The position numbers and the translations under genes were made by a program. Shown here in pieces: positions 24,502-32,535 of a stretch of 64,000 nt of DNA. The stretch comes from Paenibacillus sp. FSL W8-0186 (lineage in GTDB: Bacteria > Bacillota > Bacilli > Paenibacillales > Paenibacillaceae): NCBI RefSeq assembly GCF_037969765.1, contig NZ_CP150207.1:5339501-5403500 (forward strand), written 5' to 3'. A model generated the notes under the pieces. The model was not told where the DNA came from and ran no database searches. It was given only the letters and a program-made list of their open reading frames with translations. The first letter of the stretch is position 1; the number at the start of each line of letters is the position of its first letter.

Positions 24502-25557
24502 TCACCTGATCATTTGCTTAATCAGTTCGCGATTGCGTGCCTTGAAAATTTCGTTGTGGGAAGAGACCATCCCGCTCTTGTGAGCGTCAGGCTGGATATA
24601 CTGCTTCGCACGGTTGACCGCATTGGCGGCATCCTGGAAGGCTCCTGCAATAAGATGCAGCTTCCCGTCGTGCTTCAAAATATCGCCGGCGGCATACAAT
24701 CCCTCGATGGAGGACTCGCTGCCGGAACTGCCGGCAATATAATAATTGTCCACCATGTCTATGTTCAGCTCGCTATTCTCCAGCAGGGCGGTATCGCGTT
24801 CATAGCCGTGATTAATAATGACTTCATCGACGCCAAGGAACATCACCTCGCCCGTCTCATGATTCGTCAGTTCTACACGTTCTATCGCTTCGTGGTTCTC
24901 ACCAGCAATCAGCTTCGTAATCGACGTATTAAAATAACATTTAGCGGAGCTGTTCAGCAGTTGGGTCACTTGTGCCTCATGCCCGGACAACGACTCTTTG
25001 CGGTAGGTCAAATAGACCTGGCCGGCAATCGGCTCCAGTTCATTCGCCCAATCGATCGCAGAATTGCCGCCGCCGGATATAATGACAGTCTTCCCTTTGA
25101 AACGCTGGAGCGATTTTACCGTATAGTTCAGGTTAGACACCTCGAACCTCTCCGCGCCTTCAATCTCCAGCTTCTGCGGATTCAGGATGCCGCCGCCCAC
25201 GGCGACGATAACCGTGCGGGAGTAGTGCTTCCGTCCTGAAGCTGCCTGTAAAACAAAGATTCCTGCCCCATCCCGAGAAATGGACTCCACCTTCTCATTC
25301 AATACAACCTCCGGATTAAAGGTCAGTCCCTGCTCAACGAGCTGCTCGATCAATTTCGCACCGGGAACTGGCGTCAATCCCCCAACGTCCCAAATCATTT
25401 TCTCGGGATAGACATGAACCTTGCCGCCCAGCCTTGGCTGATATTCTATCAGCTTGGTCTTCATTTCCCGAAGCCCGCTGTAAAAAGCGGAGTACAGCCC
25501 TGCAGGCCCCCCGCCAATGATCGTTACATCAAGTATGTCCTGCCCTTGCTCCTCCAC
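24502..25557 (-). CDS. Ferredoxin-NADP(+) reductase, thioredoxin-reductase-like (YumC/YcgT type)
   Basis: A 351-residue FAD/NADPH oxidoreductase. The N-terminal FAD motif is VTIIGGGPAGLYSAFYSG, the NADPH motif is VIISGGGNSAIDWANEL (about 165-182), and the C-terminal FAD motif is GLYAAGDI. There is no CxxC redox-active disulfide, which separates it from thioredoxin reductase and fits type-2 FNR. It likely reduces ferredoxin/flavodoxin or ferric chelates; a perfect Fur box and the opposing siderophore operon support a role in iron release. The start is GTG at 25557, nine bases after AGGAG. Confidence 0.9.
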   Translation of the reverse strand: MEEQGQDILDVTIIGGGPAGLYSAFYSGLREMKTKLIEYQPRLGGKVHVYPEKMIWDVGGLTPVPGAKLIEQLVEQGLTFNPEVVLNEKVESISRDGAGIFVLQAASGRKHYSRTVIVAVGGGILNPQKLEIEGAERFEVSNLNYTVKSLQRFKGKTVIISGGGNSAIDWANELEPIAGQVYLTYRKESLSGHEAQVTQLLNSSAKCYFNTSITKLIAGENHEAIERVELTNHETGEVMFLGVDEVIINHGYERDTALLENSELNIDMVDNYYIAGSSGSESSIEGLYAAGDILKHDGKLHLIAGAFQDAANAVNRAKQYIQPDAHKSGMVSSHNEIFKARNRELIKQMIR

Positions 25558-25599
25558 ATCGATTCACTCCTCAGCAATATTTGTTGACCTAAAAAATGA

Positions 25600-25628
25600 T
25601 TGACAACAGTACATGGCAATTTTATAGT
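25600..25628 (+). promoter_or_regulatory. Promoter of siderophore uptake operon
   Basis: Consensus TTGACA (25600-25605), a 17-bp spacer and TATAGT (25623-25628). The expected start (about 25635) lies eight bases before the Fur box. Confidence 0.8.
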
Positions 25629-25629
25629 A

Positions 25630-25658
25630 ATTATATTGAAATTGATAATCATTATCAA
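25630..25658 (-). promoter_or_regulatory. Promoter of ferredoxin-NADP reductase gene
   Basis: Read on the minus strand: TTGATA (25658-25653), a 17-bp spacer and TATAAT (25635-25630). Its -35 is part of the Fur box and its start falls in the -10 of the opposing promoter. Confidence 0.7.
25642..25658. promoter_or_regulatory. Perfect Fur box
   Basis: TGATAATCATTATCA (25643-25657) is a complete 7-1-7 inverted repeat matching the Bacillus Fur consensus, extended by T/A to 17 bp. It covers the minus-strand -35 and the early transcribed region of the plus-strand operon, so iron-bound Fur should repress both. Confidence 0.9.
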
Positions 25659-25679
25659 GTAGAAAAGGGGATTAACGAA

Positions 25680-26651
25680 GTGAAGAAGTTATGGATTCCA
25701 ATCATGCTATTATTTGTACTCCTGGTTAGCGCATGCGGCAGCCAGGCGGCAGATCATAAAGGAAACAGCGGGGGAACCGGCCAAAACACGGACGCTGCTT
25801 CAGAGAACAAGGGAGCGCCGGACGGCAATAACAAAACTGGAACGATCACTTACCAGTCCGAGAACGGGCCTATCGAAGTGCCTGCAAATCCGCAGCGCGT
25901 TATCGTGCTGTCCTCTTATGCCGGTAATGTCATGGCTCTGAACGTAAATCTGGTTGGCGTCGATTCATGGTCGAAGATGAACCCGCGCTTTGCCGATCAA
26001 CTTAAGGATGTAGAAGAAGTCTCCGACGAAAGTCTGGAGAAAATTATTGAGCTTGACCCCGACCTGATCATCGGTCTGTCCAATATTAACAATGTCAACA
26101 AGCTGCAAGAGATTGCCCCTACTGTAACGTTTACTTATGGGAAGGTTGATTATTTGACCCAGCACCTGGAGATCGGCAAACTGCTGAACAAGGAGAAAGA
26201 AGCGCAAGCGTGGATCGACGATTTCAAACAAAGAGCGCAGCAAGCCGGAGAAGACATTAAGGCGAAGATCGGGTCGGACGCCACCGTTTCGGTCATTGAG
26301 AACTTCGATAAGCAGATTTATGTATTTGGCGACAACTGGGGACGCGGCACGGAAATCCTGTACCAGGAGATGAAGCTGGCCATGCCGGAGAAGGTCAAGG
26401 AAATGGCGCTGAAAGACGGATACTACGCCTTATCTCTGGAGGTTCTTCCTGAATATGCCGGAGATTACCTGATTGTCAGCAAGAACCCGGATACGGACAA
26501 CTCCTTCATGGAGACTGATACGTACAATAAAATGCCGGCCGTCAGAAATAAACATGTATTCGAAGCCAATGCGAAGGAATTCTATTTCAACGATCCGGTC
26601 ACCTTGGACTACCAGCTGGAATTTTTTATCGATCACTTCTTAAACAAGTAG
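25680..26651 (+). CDS. Siderophore-binding lipoprotein (FecB/FhuD family)
   Basis: A 323-residue ferric-siderophore-binding lipoprotein. The signal KKLWIPIMLLFVLLVSAC gives a lipobox VSAC with Cys around residue 18. A Ser/Gly/Asn-rich linker runs to about 55, then the periplasmic-binding-type fold: VPANPQRVIVLSSYAGNVMALNVNLVGV, LIIGLSN, and the C-terminal lobe from about 200. The start is GTG at 25680, nine bases after AAAAGGGG; the longer frame runs across the promoter and Fur box and cannot be real. First gene of the Fur-controlled uptake operon. The siderophore type is not certain. Confidence 0.9.
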   Translation: MKKLWIPIMLLFVLLVSACGSQAADHKGNSGGTGQNTDAASENKGAPDGNNKTGTITYQSENGPIEVPANPQRVIVLSSYAGNVMALNVNLVGVDSWSKMNPRFADQLKDVEEVSDESLEKIIELDPDLIIGLSNINNVNKLQEIAPTVTFTYGKVDYLTQHLEIGKLLNKEKEAQAWIDDFKQRAQQAGEDIKAKIGSDATVSVIENFDKQIYVFGDNWGRGTEILYQEMKLAMPEKVKEMALKDGYYALSLEVLPEYAGDYLIVSKNPDTDNSFMETDTYNKMPAVRNKHVFEANAKEFYFNDPVTLDYQLEFFIDHFLNK

Positions 26652-26683
26652 TTTTACAGATTGCCTTTATCGTTGAAACAAAG

Positions 26684-26718
26684 AGCAGGGATTCTTATGA
26701 CGATGTAAGAATTCCTCT
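26684..26718 (+). terminator. Intercistronic hairpin after siderophore-binding protein gene
   Basis: ATTCTTA/TAAGAAT is extended by GGG/TCC with a G-T pair, around an 8-nt loop, followed by a broken T-rich tract. It probably causes partial termination or protects the binding-protein mRNA ahead of the permease genes. Confidence 0.5.
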
Positions 26719-26754
26719 TCTTTATATTCTACTTTAAGAAAAGATGAGTGACTG

Positions 26755-27765
26755 ATGACTATAAAAAAACGAAAAACCATCCCCTTTCCTTACAAACTCC
26801 TGGCCGGAATCATAGCATTTATCGGCATGTTTGCCATTTCCCTGGTTTTTGGAGCCGCAGACACGTCGATCCAAGATGTATGGCTGGCGCTAACTTCTAA
26901 TACTGCAGGCGATAAAATTTCCATGATTCGCGAAATCCGCCTGCCTCGCGAAGTTGCAGCTATCTTCGTCGGAGCAGCCCTGGCTGTGGCTGGAGCGATC
27001 ATGCAGGGCATGACGAAGAACCCGCTCGCCGACCCCGGCCTGCTTGGCCTGACAGCCGGGGCGAATGCGGCTCTGGCCGTAACGATCGCCTTCATTCCTG
27101 CGGCCAACTACTTCGGCATCATGATCGGCTGCTTTATTGGGGCGGCCGTCGGGGCCGCGCTGGTCTTCGGCATCGCCGCAGCTAGGAAGGGCGGCCTGTC
27201 TCATTTTCGAATCGTGCTGGCCGGGGCAGCCATCTCGGCATTCTTGTATGCGATCGCTGAGGGGATCGGGATTTATTTCAAAATATCCAAGGACGTATCC
27301 ATGTGGACGGCAGGCGGCATGATCGGCACGACCTGGAAGCAGCTCCTGATCATCGTGCCCTTTATCGCGCTCGGCATTCTGGTATCGTTATTCCTCTCCC
27401 GCCAGCTAACCATCCTCAGCTTAAGCGAAGAGGTTGCCAAGGGACTAGGCCAGAATATCGCGGTCATCAAAACGGTTCTCTTCATCGTGATCATTCTGCT
27501 GGCCGGAGCTTCAGTGGCGCTTGTCGGGAATATGGTGTTCATCGGCCTCATGATTCCTCACGTCGTCCGGGCCATCGTAGGTACCGATTATAGGTACATT
27601 ATCCCGATGTCGGCGATTTCGGGAGCCGCGTTCATGCTGTTTGCCGACACGCTGGGCCGAACTATCAACGCTCCTTACGAGACGCCCGTGGCCGCCATTG
27701 TGGCGATGATGGGTCTTCCTTTCTTCCTGTTCATCGTACATAAAGGAGGCAAAGCATTCTCATGA
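26755..27765 (+). CDS. Siderophore ABC transporter permease (FecCD family)
   Basis: A 336-residue BtuC-fold permease with about ten helices. Family motifs are IRLPREVAAIFVGAALAVAGAIMQGMTKNPLADPGLLGLTAGA and, late, VGLMIPH-like VFIGLMIPHVVRAIVG with LFADTLGR. It pairs with the next permease to form the heterodimer. Its stop overlaps the next start by ATGA. No ATPase gene accompanies the cluster. Confidence 0.93.
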   Translation: MTIKKRKTIPFPYKLLAGIIAFIGMFAISLVFGAADTSIQDVWLALTSNTAGDKISMIREIRLPREVAAIFVGAALAVAGAIMQGMTKNPLADPGLLGLTAGANAALAVTIAFIPAANYFGIMIGCFIGAAVGAALVFGIAAARKGGLSHFRIVLAGAAISAFLYAIAEGIGIYFKISKDVSMWTAGGMIGTTWKQLLIIVPFIALGILVSLFLSRQLTILSLSEEVAKGLGQNIAVIKTVLFIVIILLAGASVALVGNMVFIGLMIPHVVRAIVGTDYRYIIPMSAISGAAFMLFADTLGRTINAPYETPVAAIVAMMGLPFFLFIVHKGGKAFS

Positions 27766-28769
27766 TACAACGGGCTTTACTACGCAAACAGCGCCTTATT
27801 CTGCTGATTCTGCTGGCGCTGATCATCGCCACGGTCGTTATTGGCATGGGAATCGGCTACTCTTCTTTATCCTATGACCGGTTAATCCCTACCCTGCTTG
27901 GTCAGGGTACATTCAAAGAGGAGTTTGTATTGTTCTCCGTCAGGCTGCCGCGAATCGTCATTACGCTGCTGGCCGGCATGGCACTGGCCTTGTCGGGAGC
28001 CATCCTGCAAGGGATCACGCGCAACGACTTGGCTGACCCGGGGATTATAGGCATTAACTCTGGAGCTGGCGTGGCAATTGCAGTGTTCTTTTTATTTTTT
28101 CCGGTCAAGGCAGGACCGTTTGTGTACTTGCTTCCTTTGGTGGCCTTCATTGGGGCCTTTCTGACGGTGTGTGCCATCTATGTATTCTCATACAATCGGA
28201 CGGCTGGCCTGCAGCCTGTGCGCCTGGTGCTTACCGGGATCGGCTTCTCCATGGCGCTGTCCGGGGTCATGATCGTCCTCATCTCCTCTGCGGAGCGGGC
28301 CAAGGTCGACTTCATCGCCAAGTGGATTGCCGGCAACATCTGGGGTTCCGATTGGCCTTTCATCTGGGCAATGCTGCCCTGGCTGATTGCGCTTATTCCC
28401 TTTACCTTGTACAAGGCCCATCGCCTGAATTTGATGGAGCTGAGCGAACCGGTCACGATCGGTGTAGGCGTGCCCGTTGAAAGAGAGCGAATCGTGCTGC
28501 TGCTTACTGCCGTTGCCCTCGCGGCGTCTGCCGTCTCCGTCACGGGCGGAATTTCATTCATCGGCCTGATGGCTCCGCACATAGCCAAGGCGCTTATCGG
28601 GCCACGCAACCAGCTGTTCATCCCTATTGCGGTACTCATTGGCGGATGGCTGCTGCTCGCAGCCGACACTATTGGCCGCAACATCGTTCAGCCAGACGGC
28701 ATTCCGGCGGGGATCATGGTCGCCCTGATCGGCGCCCCCTACTTTGTCTATTTGCTGCTCAGAAAATAA
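27762..28769 (+). CDS. Siderophore ABC transporter permease (FecCD family), second subunit
   Basis: A 335-residue BtuC-fold permease: VRLPRIVITLLAGMALALSGAILQGITRNDLADPGIIGINSGAG near residues 60-105, and ISFIGLMAPHIAKALIG with LLAADTIGRNI. The ATG overlaps the preceding stop (ATGA, 27762-27765), indicating translational coupling. The order binding protein, permease, permease without an ATPase resembles B. subtilis feuABC and yfiYZ-yfhA, which use the separately encoded YusV ATPase. Confidence 0.93.
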   Translation: MIQRALLRKQRLILLILLALIIATVVIGMGIGYSSLSYDRLIPTLLGQGTFKEEFVLFSVRLPRIVITLLAGMALALSGAILQGITRNDLADPGIIGINSGAGVAIAVFFLFFPVKAGPFVYLLPLVAFIGAFLTVCAIYVFSYNRTAGLQPVRLVLTGIGFSMALSGVMIVLISSAERAKVDFIAKWIAGNIWGSDWPFIWAMLPWLIALIPFTLYKAHRLNLMELSEPVTIGVGVPVERERIVLLLTAVALAASAVSVTGGISFIGLMAPHIAKALIGPRNQLFIPIAVLIGGWLLLAADTIGRNIVQPDGIPAGIMVALIGAPYFVYLLLRK

Positions 28770-28782
28770 CCTGAACCTCAGA

Positions 28783-28826
28783 AAGCCCCTAAAGCGCATG
28801 GCTACCGCCTGCTGCCTTAGGGGCTT
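28783..28826. terminator. Hairpin between convergent permease and epimerase genes
   Basis: The perfect 10-bp arms AAGCCCCTAA/TTAGGGGCTT (28783-28792 / 28817-28826). T-runs are weak on both sides. It sits between two converging transcripts and probably serves both. Confidence 0.65.
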
Positions 28827-28852
28827 GAACATTTCAGAATTGCTTAAGTTTC

Positions 28853-29872
28853 TTATTCAGTTACAGCCTTTACAGCACGGTCCATGGCATCGATCACCTT
28901 GTCACACCACGCATCGAATTCCGGATCCTCCAGCTGAAGTTCCGGATGGGCCAGTATGTACTGCACAGTCTGCTTGATGCCTTGATCAAGCCTAGTCGTT
29001 GCCACGAATTCCGGAACAAGGCGTTTCAGTTTAGAATTATCGAACACGACTGAATTGGCTTTATCCCCCAGCAGACTGCCCCGTAAATCATCCGAGCTGC
29101 ACGCCGCCAGAAATTCGGAGGACACGTGAACTGCATTCAGCTTCACGCCCAAAGCATCGGCAATCATCTCATAGATTTGGTTCCAGGTTACCGTCTCATC
29201 GGACGTAATATGAACGGACTCGCCGATCGCATGGATGTTGCCCATCAAGCCGATGAAGCCTTTGGCAAAATCGCTGTTATGTGTCATTGTCCAAAGTGAG
29301 GTTCCATCCCCATGAATAATGACCGGCTTGTTCTCAAGCATCCGCTTAGCAACCTGCCAGCTTCCCTTGCTGCCATGCACACCTAACGGGATCGAGCGCT
29401 CGCAATACGTATGGCTTGGCCTTACAATCGTTATCGGGAAGCCATTCTCCCGGTACTGCTTCACCAGATACTCTTCGCAGGCGATTTTATTTCTGGAATA
29501 CTCCCAATAAGGGTTCGATAATGGCGTTCCTTCAGTAACTCTATAATCCGACAATGGGGTCTGATAGGCTGACGCCGAGCTGATGAAAATAAATTGCTTC
29601 GTTCTCCCGTTGAACAGGCGATAATCCCTCTCCAGCTGCTCGGGGTGGAAGGCGATAAAATCGGCCACGACATCAAAGTTCATATTCTCGATAAGCCGAG
29701 CGACGGCGGCTTCATCATTGATGTCGGCTTGCAGGATATTGACTCCGGCCGGCAGCCCGCTATTTCTTGTTCCCCGGTTCAACAAATACAGCTCGCAATT
29801 CTCCTTCTCGGCCAGCTGCTGCGTGATCGCAGAGCTGATCGTTCCCGTTCCGCCGATAAATAATACTTTCAT
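28853..29872 (-). CDS. NAD(P)-dependent epimerase/dehydratase-type protein
   Basis: A 339-residue Rossmann-fold protein of the extended SDR family: GGTGTISSAITQ at the N-terminus (nucleotide-binding G-x-x-G-x-x), D-I near 60 (adenine-binding), ISSASAYQ and Y-x-x-x-K in YSRNKIACEEYL (catalytic Tyr/Lys), then a C-terminal substrate domain. It resembles CSP41/NAD-epimerase-like proteins of unknown substrate. The start is the ATG at 29872, five bases after GGAGGTG; the longer frame lacks a ribosome binding site. It lies 71 bp downstream of the HxlR regulator and is probably co-transcribed with it. Confidence 0.82.
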   Translation of the reverse strand: MKVLFIGGTGTISSAITQQLAEKENCELYLLNRGTRNSGLPAGVNILQADINDEAAVARLIENMNFDVVADFIAFHPEQLERDYRLFNGRTKQFIFISSASAYQTPLSDYRVTEGTPLSNPYWEYSRNKIACEEYLVKQYRENGFPITIVRPSHTYCERSIPLGVHGSKGSWQVAKRMLENKPVIIHGDGTSLWTMTHNSDFAKGFIGLMGNIHAIGESVHITSDETVTWNQIYEMIADALGVKLNAVHVSSEFLAACSSDDLRGSLLGDKANSVVFDNSKLKRLVPEFVATTRLDQGIKQTVQYILAHPELQLEDPEFDAWCDKVIDAMDRAVKAVTE

Positions 29873-29943
29873 TCGGACACCTCCATCCATGGTTGATTCC
29901 ACTTTCAAGATATCATGCATGGTCCAACAAGACAATGACTTGA

Positions 29944-30315
29944 TCATTCCAAGTGTCCATTTAAAACATTCTCCTCCAATACGGCAAATTTATTGCCGTA
30001 CACCTTGGTGATATGCTTATCCCCCCATGCGCATAAGGCATCCAAGATCCCTCGCAGGCTTTGTCCGTATTCGCTTAGTTCATACTCCACCTTAGGTGGC
30101 ACTTGATTATATATAATTCTATTAATTACGCCGTCTGCCTCCAGTTCGCGCAATTGCTGCGTCAGCATCTTTTGGGTAATTTCCGGCATGAGCCGCTTCA
30201 ATTCGCTCGTCCGCTTCTTGCCATGCGTCAGATGGCACAGAATCACGCATTTCCACTTGCCCCCAATGACCTCCAGCGTGGCTTCTACGGAAATATTATA
30301 TTTCTTCTTTTTCAA
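29944..30315 (-). CDS. HxlR-family transcriptional regulator
   Basis: A 123-residue winged-helix regulator: EATLEVIGGKWKCVILCHLTHGKKRTSELKRLMPEITQKMLTQQLREL is the classic HxlR/MarR-like core, with wing region NQVPPKVEYELSEYG. Members often sense electrophiles or redox stress and control a neighbouring oxidoreductase, here the epimerase-like gene just downstream. The start is taken as TTG at 30315, nine bases after AGGAGG; the upstream ATG at 30357 is ahead of that ribosome binding site. A single Cys pair is present (K-C-V-I-L-C), but whether it senses redox is unknown. Confidence 0.85.
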   Translation of the reverse strand: MKKKKYNISVEATLEVIGGKWKCVILCHLTHGKKRTSELKRLMPEITQKMLTQQLRELEADGVINRIIYNQVPPKVEYELSEYGQSLRGILDALCAWGDKHITKVYGNKFAVLEENVLNGHLE

Positions 30316-30588
30316 AATGCACTTCCTCCTTACATTTAAGCCTTCCCACAGGTTCAAAAAAGCATCTACATAAAAATATATATCTATAGCACTTTATCGT
30401 GCGTACATATCCAAACCGCATGCATATTTCATAATAGCACTTGTCGATGAGTTATCAAAATCATCATCCCAAGCTGATAGAAAGAATGATCGAGTGATAG
30501 GATATCCCTTCATAAAGTAATATAATTAGAACTGCAGAGTTACAGGAATTTCCGTCTGAATAATCATGGGTCTAAAGGAGACGATACG

Positions 30589-31341
30589 ATGGTAAACGTC
30601 AGAGGAAAATGGGCGCTGATTACGGGCGCAAGCCGGGGCGTCGGTTATCAAATTGCTATTTTTATGGCCAAGCAGGGCTGCAACCTGATTTTGCACAGCA
30701 GAAGTCTGGAGCATACCCGGAAAGTCGAAGAAGAGGTTAAGGCATTGGGCGTAGAAGCCTATGGTGTGCAAGCCGAGCTGGCTAACCATGAGGAAGTCGT
30801 GGCCATGCTGGATGAGATTGAAGCAAACGGAACCGAGGTCGATATCGTCTTCAACAACGCGGCGGTGCAAATTGCGTATAGAACCGATTATTGGAGCACG
30901 CCCGTCGAGGACTTCGAAATGAGCTTCCGCATTAATTTCATTTCGATAGCCACCATCTGCAACAGACTGATTCCAAAAATGATTGAACGCGGCTTCGGAC
31001 GGGTCATCAACACGACAAGCGGCATTCGTAACGAGCCCGAGCAAGCCGGTTATGCGGCAAGCAAAGCGGCCCTGGACAAATTCACGAAAGATCTTGTTTC
31101 CCGTTTAGAGGGAACCAATGTGATGATCAACATTACCGATCCAGGCTGGTGCCGAACTGATCTAGGCGGGCCGCAGGCTCCATGCGCTGTCGAGAGCGTT
31201 GTTCCCGGCATCGCGGTAGGCGCATTTGTAGACGATAAGAAAAGCGCGCGGTTCTTCCCTGCGCAGGACTTCGTCGGCATGACGCTTGAAGACGCGGTAT
31301 CCAAAGCCGAGAAAATCGAAGCGAATCCATATACCATTTAG
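30589..31341 (+). CDS. Short-chain dehydrogenase/reductase
   Basis: A 250-residue classical SDR: TGASRGVG (cofactor binding), NNAA, and the catalytic Ser-Tyr-Lys set from INTTSGIR and YAASKAA. The Arg/His residues after the first strand (HSRSLEH) suggest NADP(H) preference, which is an inference. The substrate is unknown. AAAGGAG is nine bases before the ATG, and a TATAAT (30521-30526) lies about 60 bp upstream with a poor -35. It is divergent from the HxlR gene and ends in a bidirectional terminator. Confidence 0.88.
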   Translation: MVNVRGKWALITGASRGVGYQIAIFMAKQGCNLILHSRSLEHTRKVEEEVKALGVEAYGVQAELANHEEVVAMLDEIEANGTEVDIVFNNAAVQIAYRTDYWSTPVEDFEMSFRINFISIATICNRLIPKMIERGFGRVINTTSGIRNEPEQAGYAASKAALDKFTKDLVSRLEGTNVMINITDPGWCRTDLGGPQAPCAVESVVPGIAVGAFVDDKKSARFFPAQDFVGMTLEDAVSKAEKIEANPYTI

Positions 31342-31352
31342 CCGTAACGCGC

Positions 31353-31383
31353 AAAAAAGGGAGTCCGGAGGACTCCCTTTTTT
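31353..31383. terminator. Bidirectional intrinsic terminator
   Basis: GGGAGTCC-gga-GGACTCCC (31359-31377) is flanked by six A's and six T's, so it terminates the SDR gene on plus and could also stop minus transcripts from the xylanase operon. Confidence 0.92.
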
Positions 31384-31471
31384 ATAGAAAATAGATATCG
31401 ACTTCCCCGTATACTCTGCCCTGGCACTATGCTTCACTCCATAGGACCCCAATATCCTAAAGCGAAGTAGA

Positions 31472-32482
31472 TTAGCCTTTAAGCGCAGCGATCCGATGAA
31501 AAGCCGGTTTTGGATCATGCTGTTCATCAAACAGGAATGGCCAATTTTTTCGCCCGCGCACGGGAAAATCATTCAGCCAGGTGTAGTCGTCCGCCGCTCC
31601 CCAAAAGGTCACGGAAGTAATCGCATCCCTGTATTCCTTCAACAATCTGAAGACAGCTTCGTATCGCTCGGCCTGGAGCTCGAGCATTTCCGCCGTAGGC
31701 TCCGCCACATCCGTACGCTTGTCATCAAACCGGAACATCGACATATCCAGTTCAGTCAGCTGCAGCTGCAAACCGAGGCTGGCATATTTGTCCAATGCCG
31801 CGCGAATATTATCCAAGGAAGGATCGTAGAGATTCCAGTGTGCCTGAAGGCCGATGCCGTGAATAGGCACACCTTGATCCAGCAGCGATTTCACCAAAGT
31901 ATAGATCTTATCGCGCTTCCCTGGATGAGATTCGTTGTAGTCGTTATAGAAGAGGGCTGCGCCTGGGTCGGCTTCATGCGCATATTCAAACGCCCGTGCA
32001 ATGAATTCCGGTCCGGCAATATCCAGCCATTTCGATCGGCGCAGCAGGTCATCCCCTTCGTCTGCTATAACCTCGTTCACCACATCCCAAGCGTAAATCT
32101 GGCCCTTATAGCGGTCTACCACCGTGTGGATATGAGTTTTCATCCTCTCGAGCAAAGTTGCCCGATCTACGGGGTTTCCCTGCTTATCTTCAAACAGCCA
32201 GCCAGTGGACTGGTTATGCCACACCAAGGTGTGTCCCCGCATAGCCATGCCGTGCTTCCGGGCAAACGCCGCTATTCGATCGGCCTCATCGAATGTATAG
32301 GCCCCCTCTTCCGGCTGCACGCTGGCGAATTTCATTTCATTCTCCGCCGTAATGCTATTGAAATGATAAGCGAGCAGTTCCTCCTGCGTCCGTATAGTCA
32401 GCGGGTTGACGGCAGCACCGATTCGAAAATCGTCTGCAAAAATATCCTTCAAAGCCGCTTCCGCACGTGTTCTATTCGTCAA
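31472..32482 (-). CDS. Intracellular GH10 endo-xylanase
   Basis: A 336-residue glycoside hydrolase family 10 TIM barrel without signal peptide, so cytoplasmic. Markers are HTLVWHNQ (substrate-binding His/Trp), acid/base Glu about 137 in WDVVNE, and nucleophile Glu about 244 in QLTELDMS. It would cut imported xylo- or aldouronate-oligomers, as XynA2/IXT6-type enzymes do. The start is taken as TTG at 32482, eight bases after AGGAGG. Last gene of the transporter operon; the usual partners GH67 alpha-glucuronidase and GH43 xylosidase are absent here. Confidence 0.94.
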   Translation of the reverse strand: MTNRTRAEAALKDIFADDFRIGAAVNPLTIRTQEELLAYHFNSITAENEMKFASVQPEEGAYTFDEADRIAAFARKHGMAMRGHTLVWHNQSTGWLFEDKQGNPVDRATLLERMKTHIHTVVDRYKGQIYAWDVVNEVIADEGDDLLRRSKWLDIAGPEFIARAFEYAHEADPGAALFYNDYNESHPGKRDKIYTLVKSLLDQGVPIHGIGLQAHWNLYDPSLDNIRAALDKYASLGLQLQLTELDMSMFRFDDKRTDVAEPTAEMLELQAERYEAVFRLLKEYRDAITSVTFWGAADDYTWLNDFPVRGRKNWPFLFDEQHDPKPAFHRIAALKG

Positions 32483-32535
32483 AATAGCTTCCTCCTGACT
32501 GATGATTAGTCCAGGCACTGCATGCCCCAGTTCCG

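Noticed and set aside
31496..32509. 337-codon plus-strand frame opposite the GH10 xylanase gene
   Set aside because: It mirrors the GH10 gene exactly; its translation lacks domain character whereas the minus strand has both catalytic Glu motifs.
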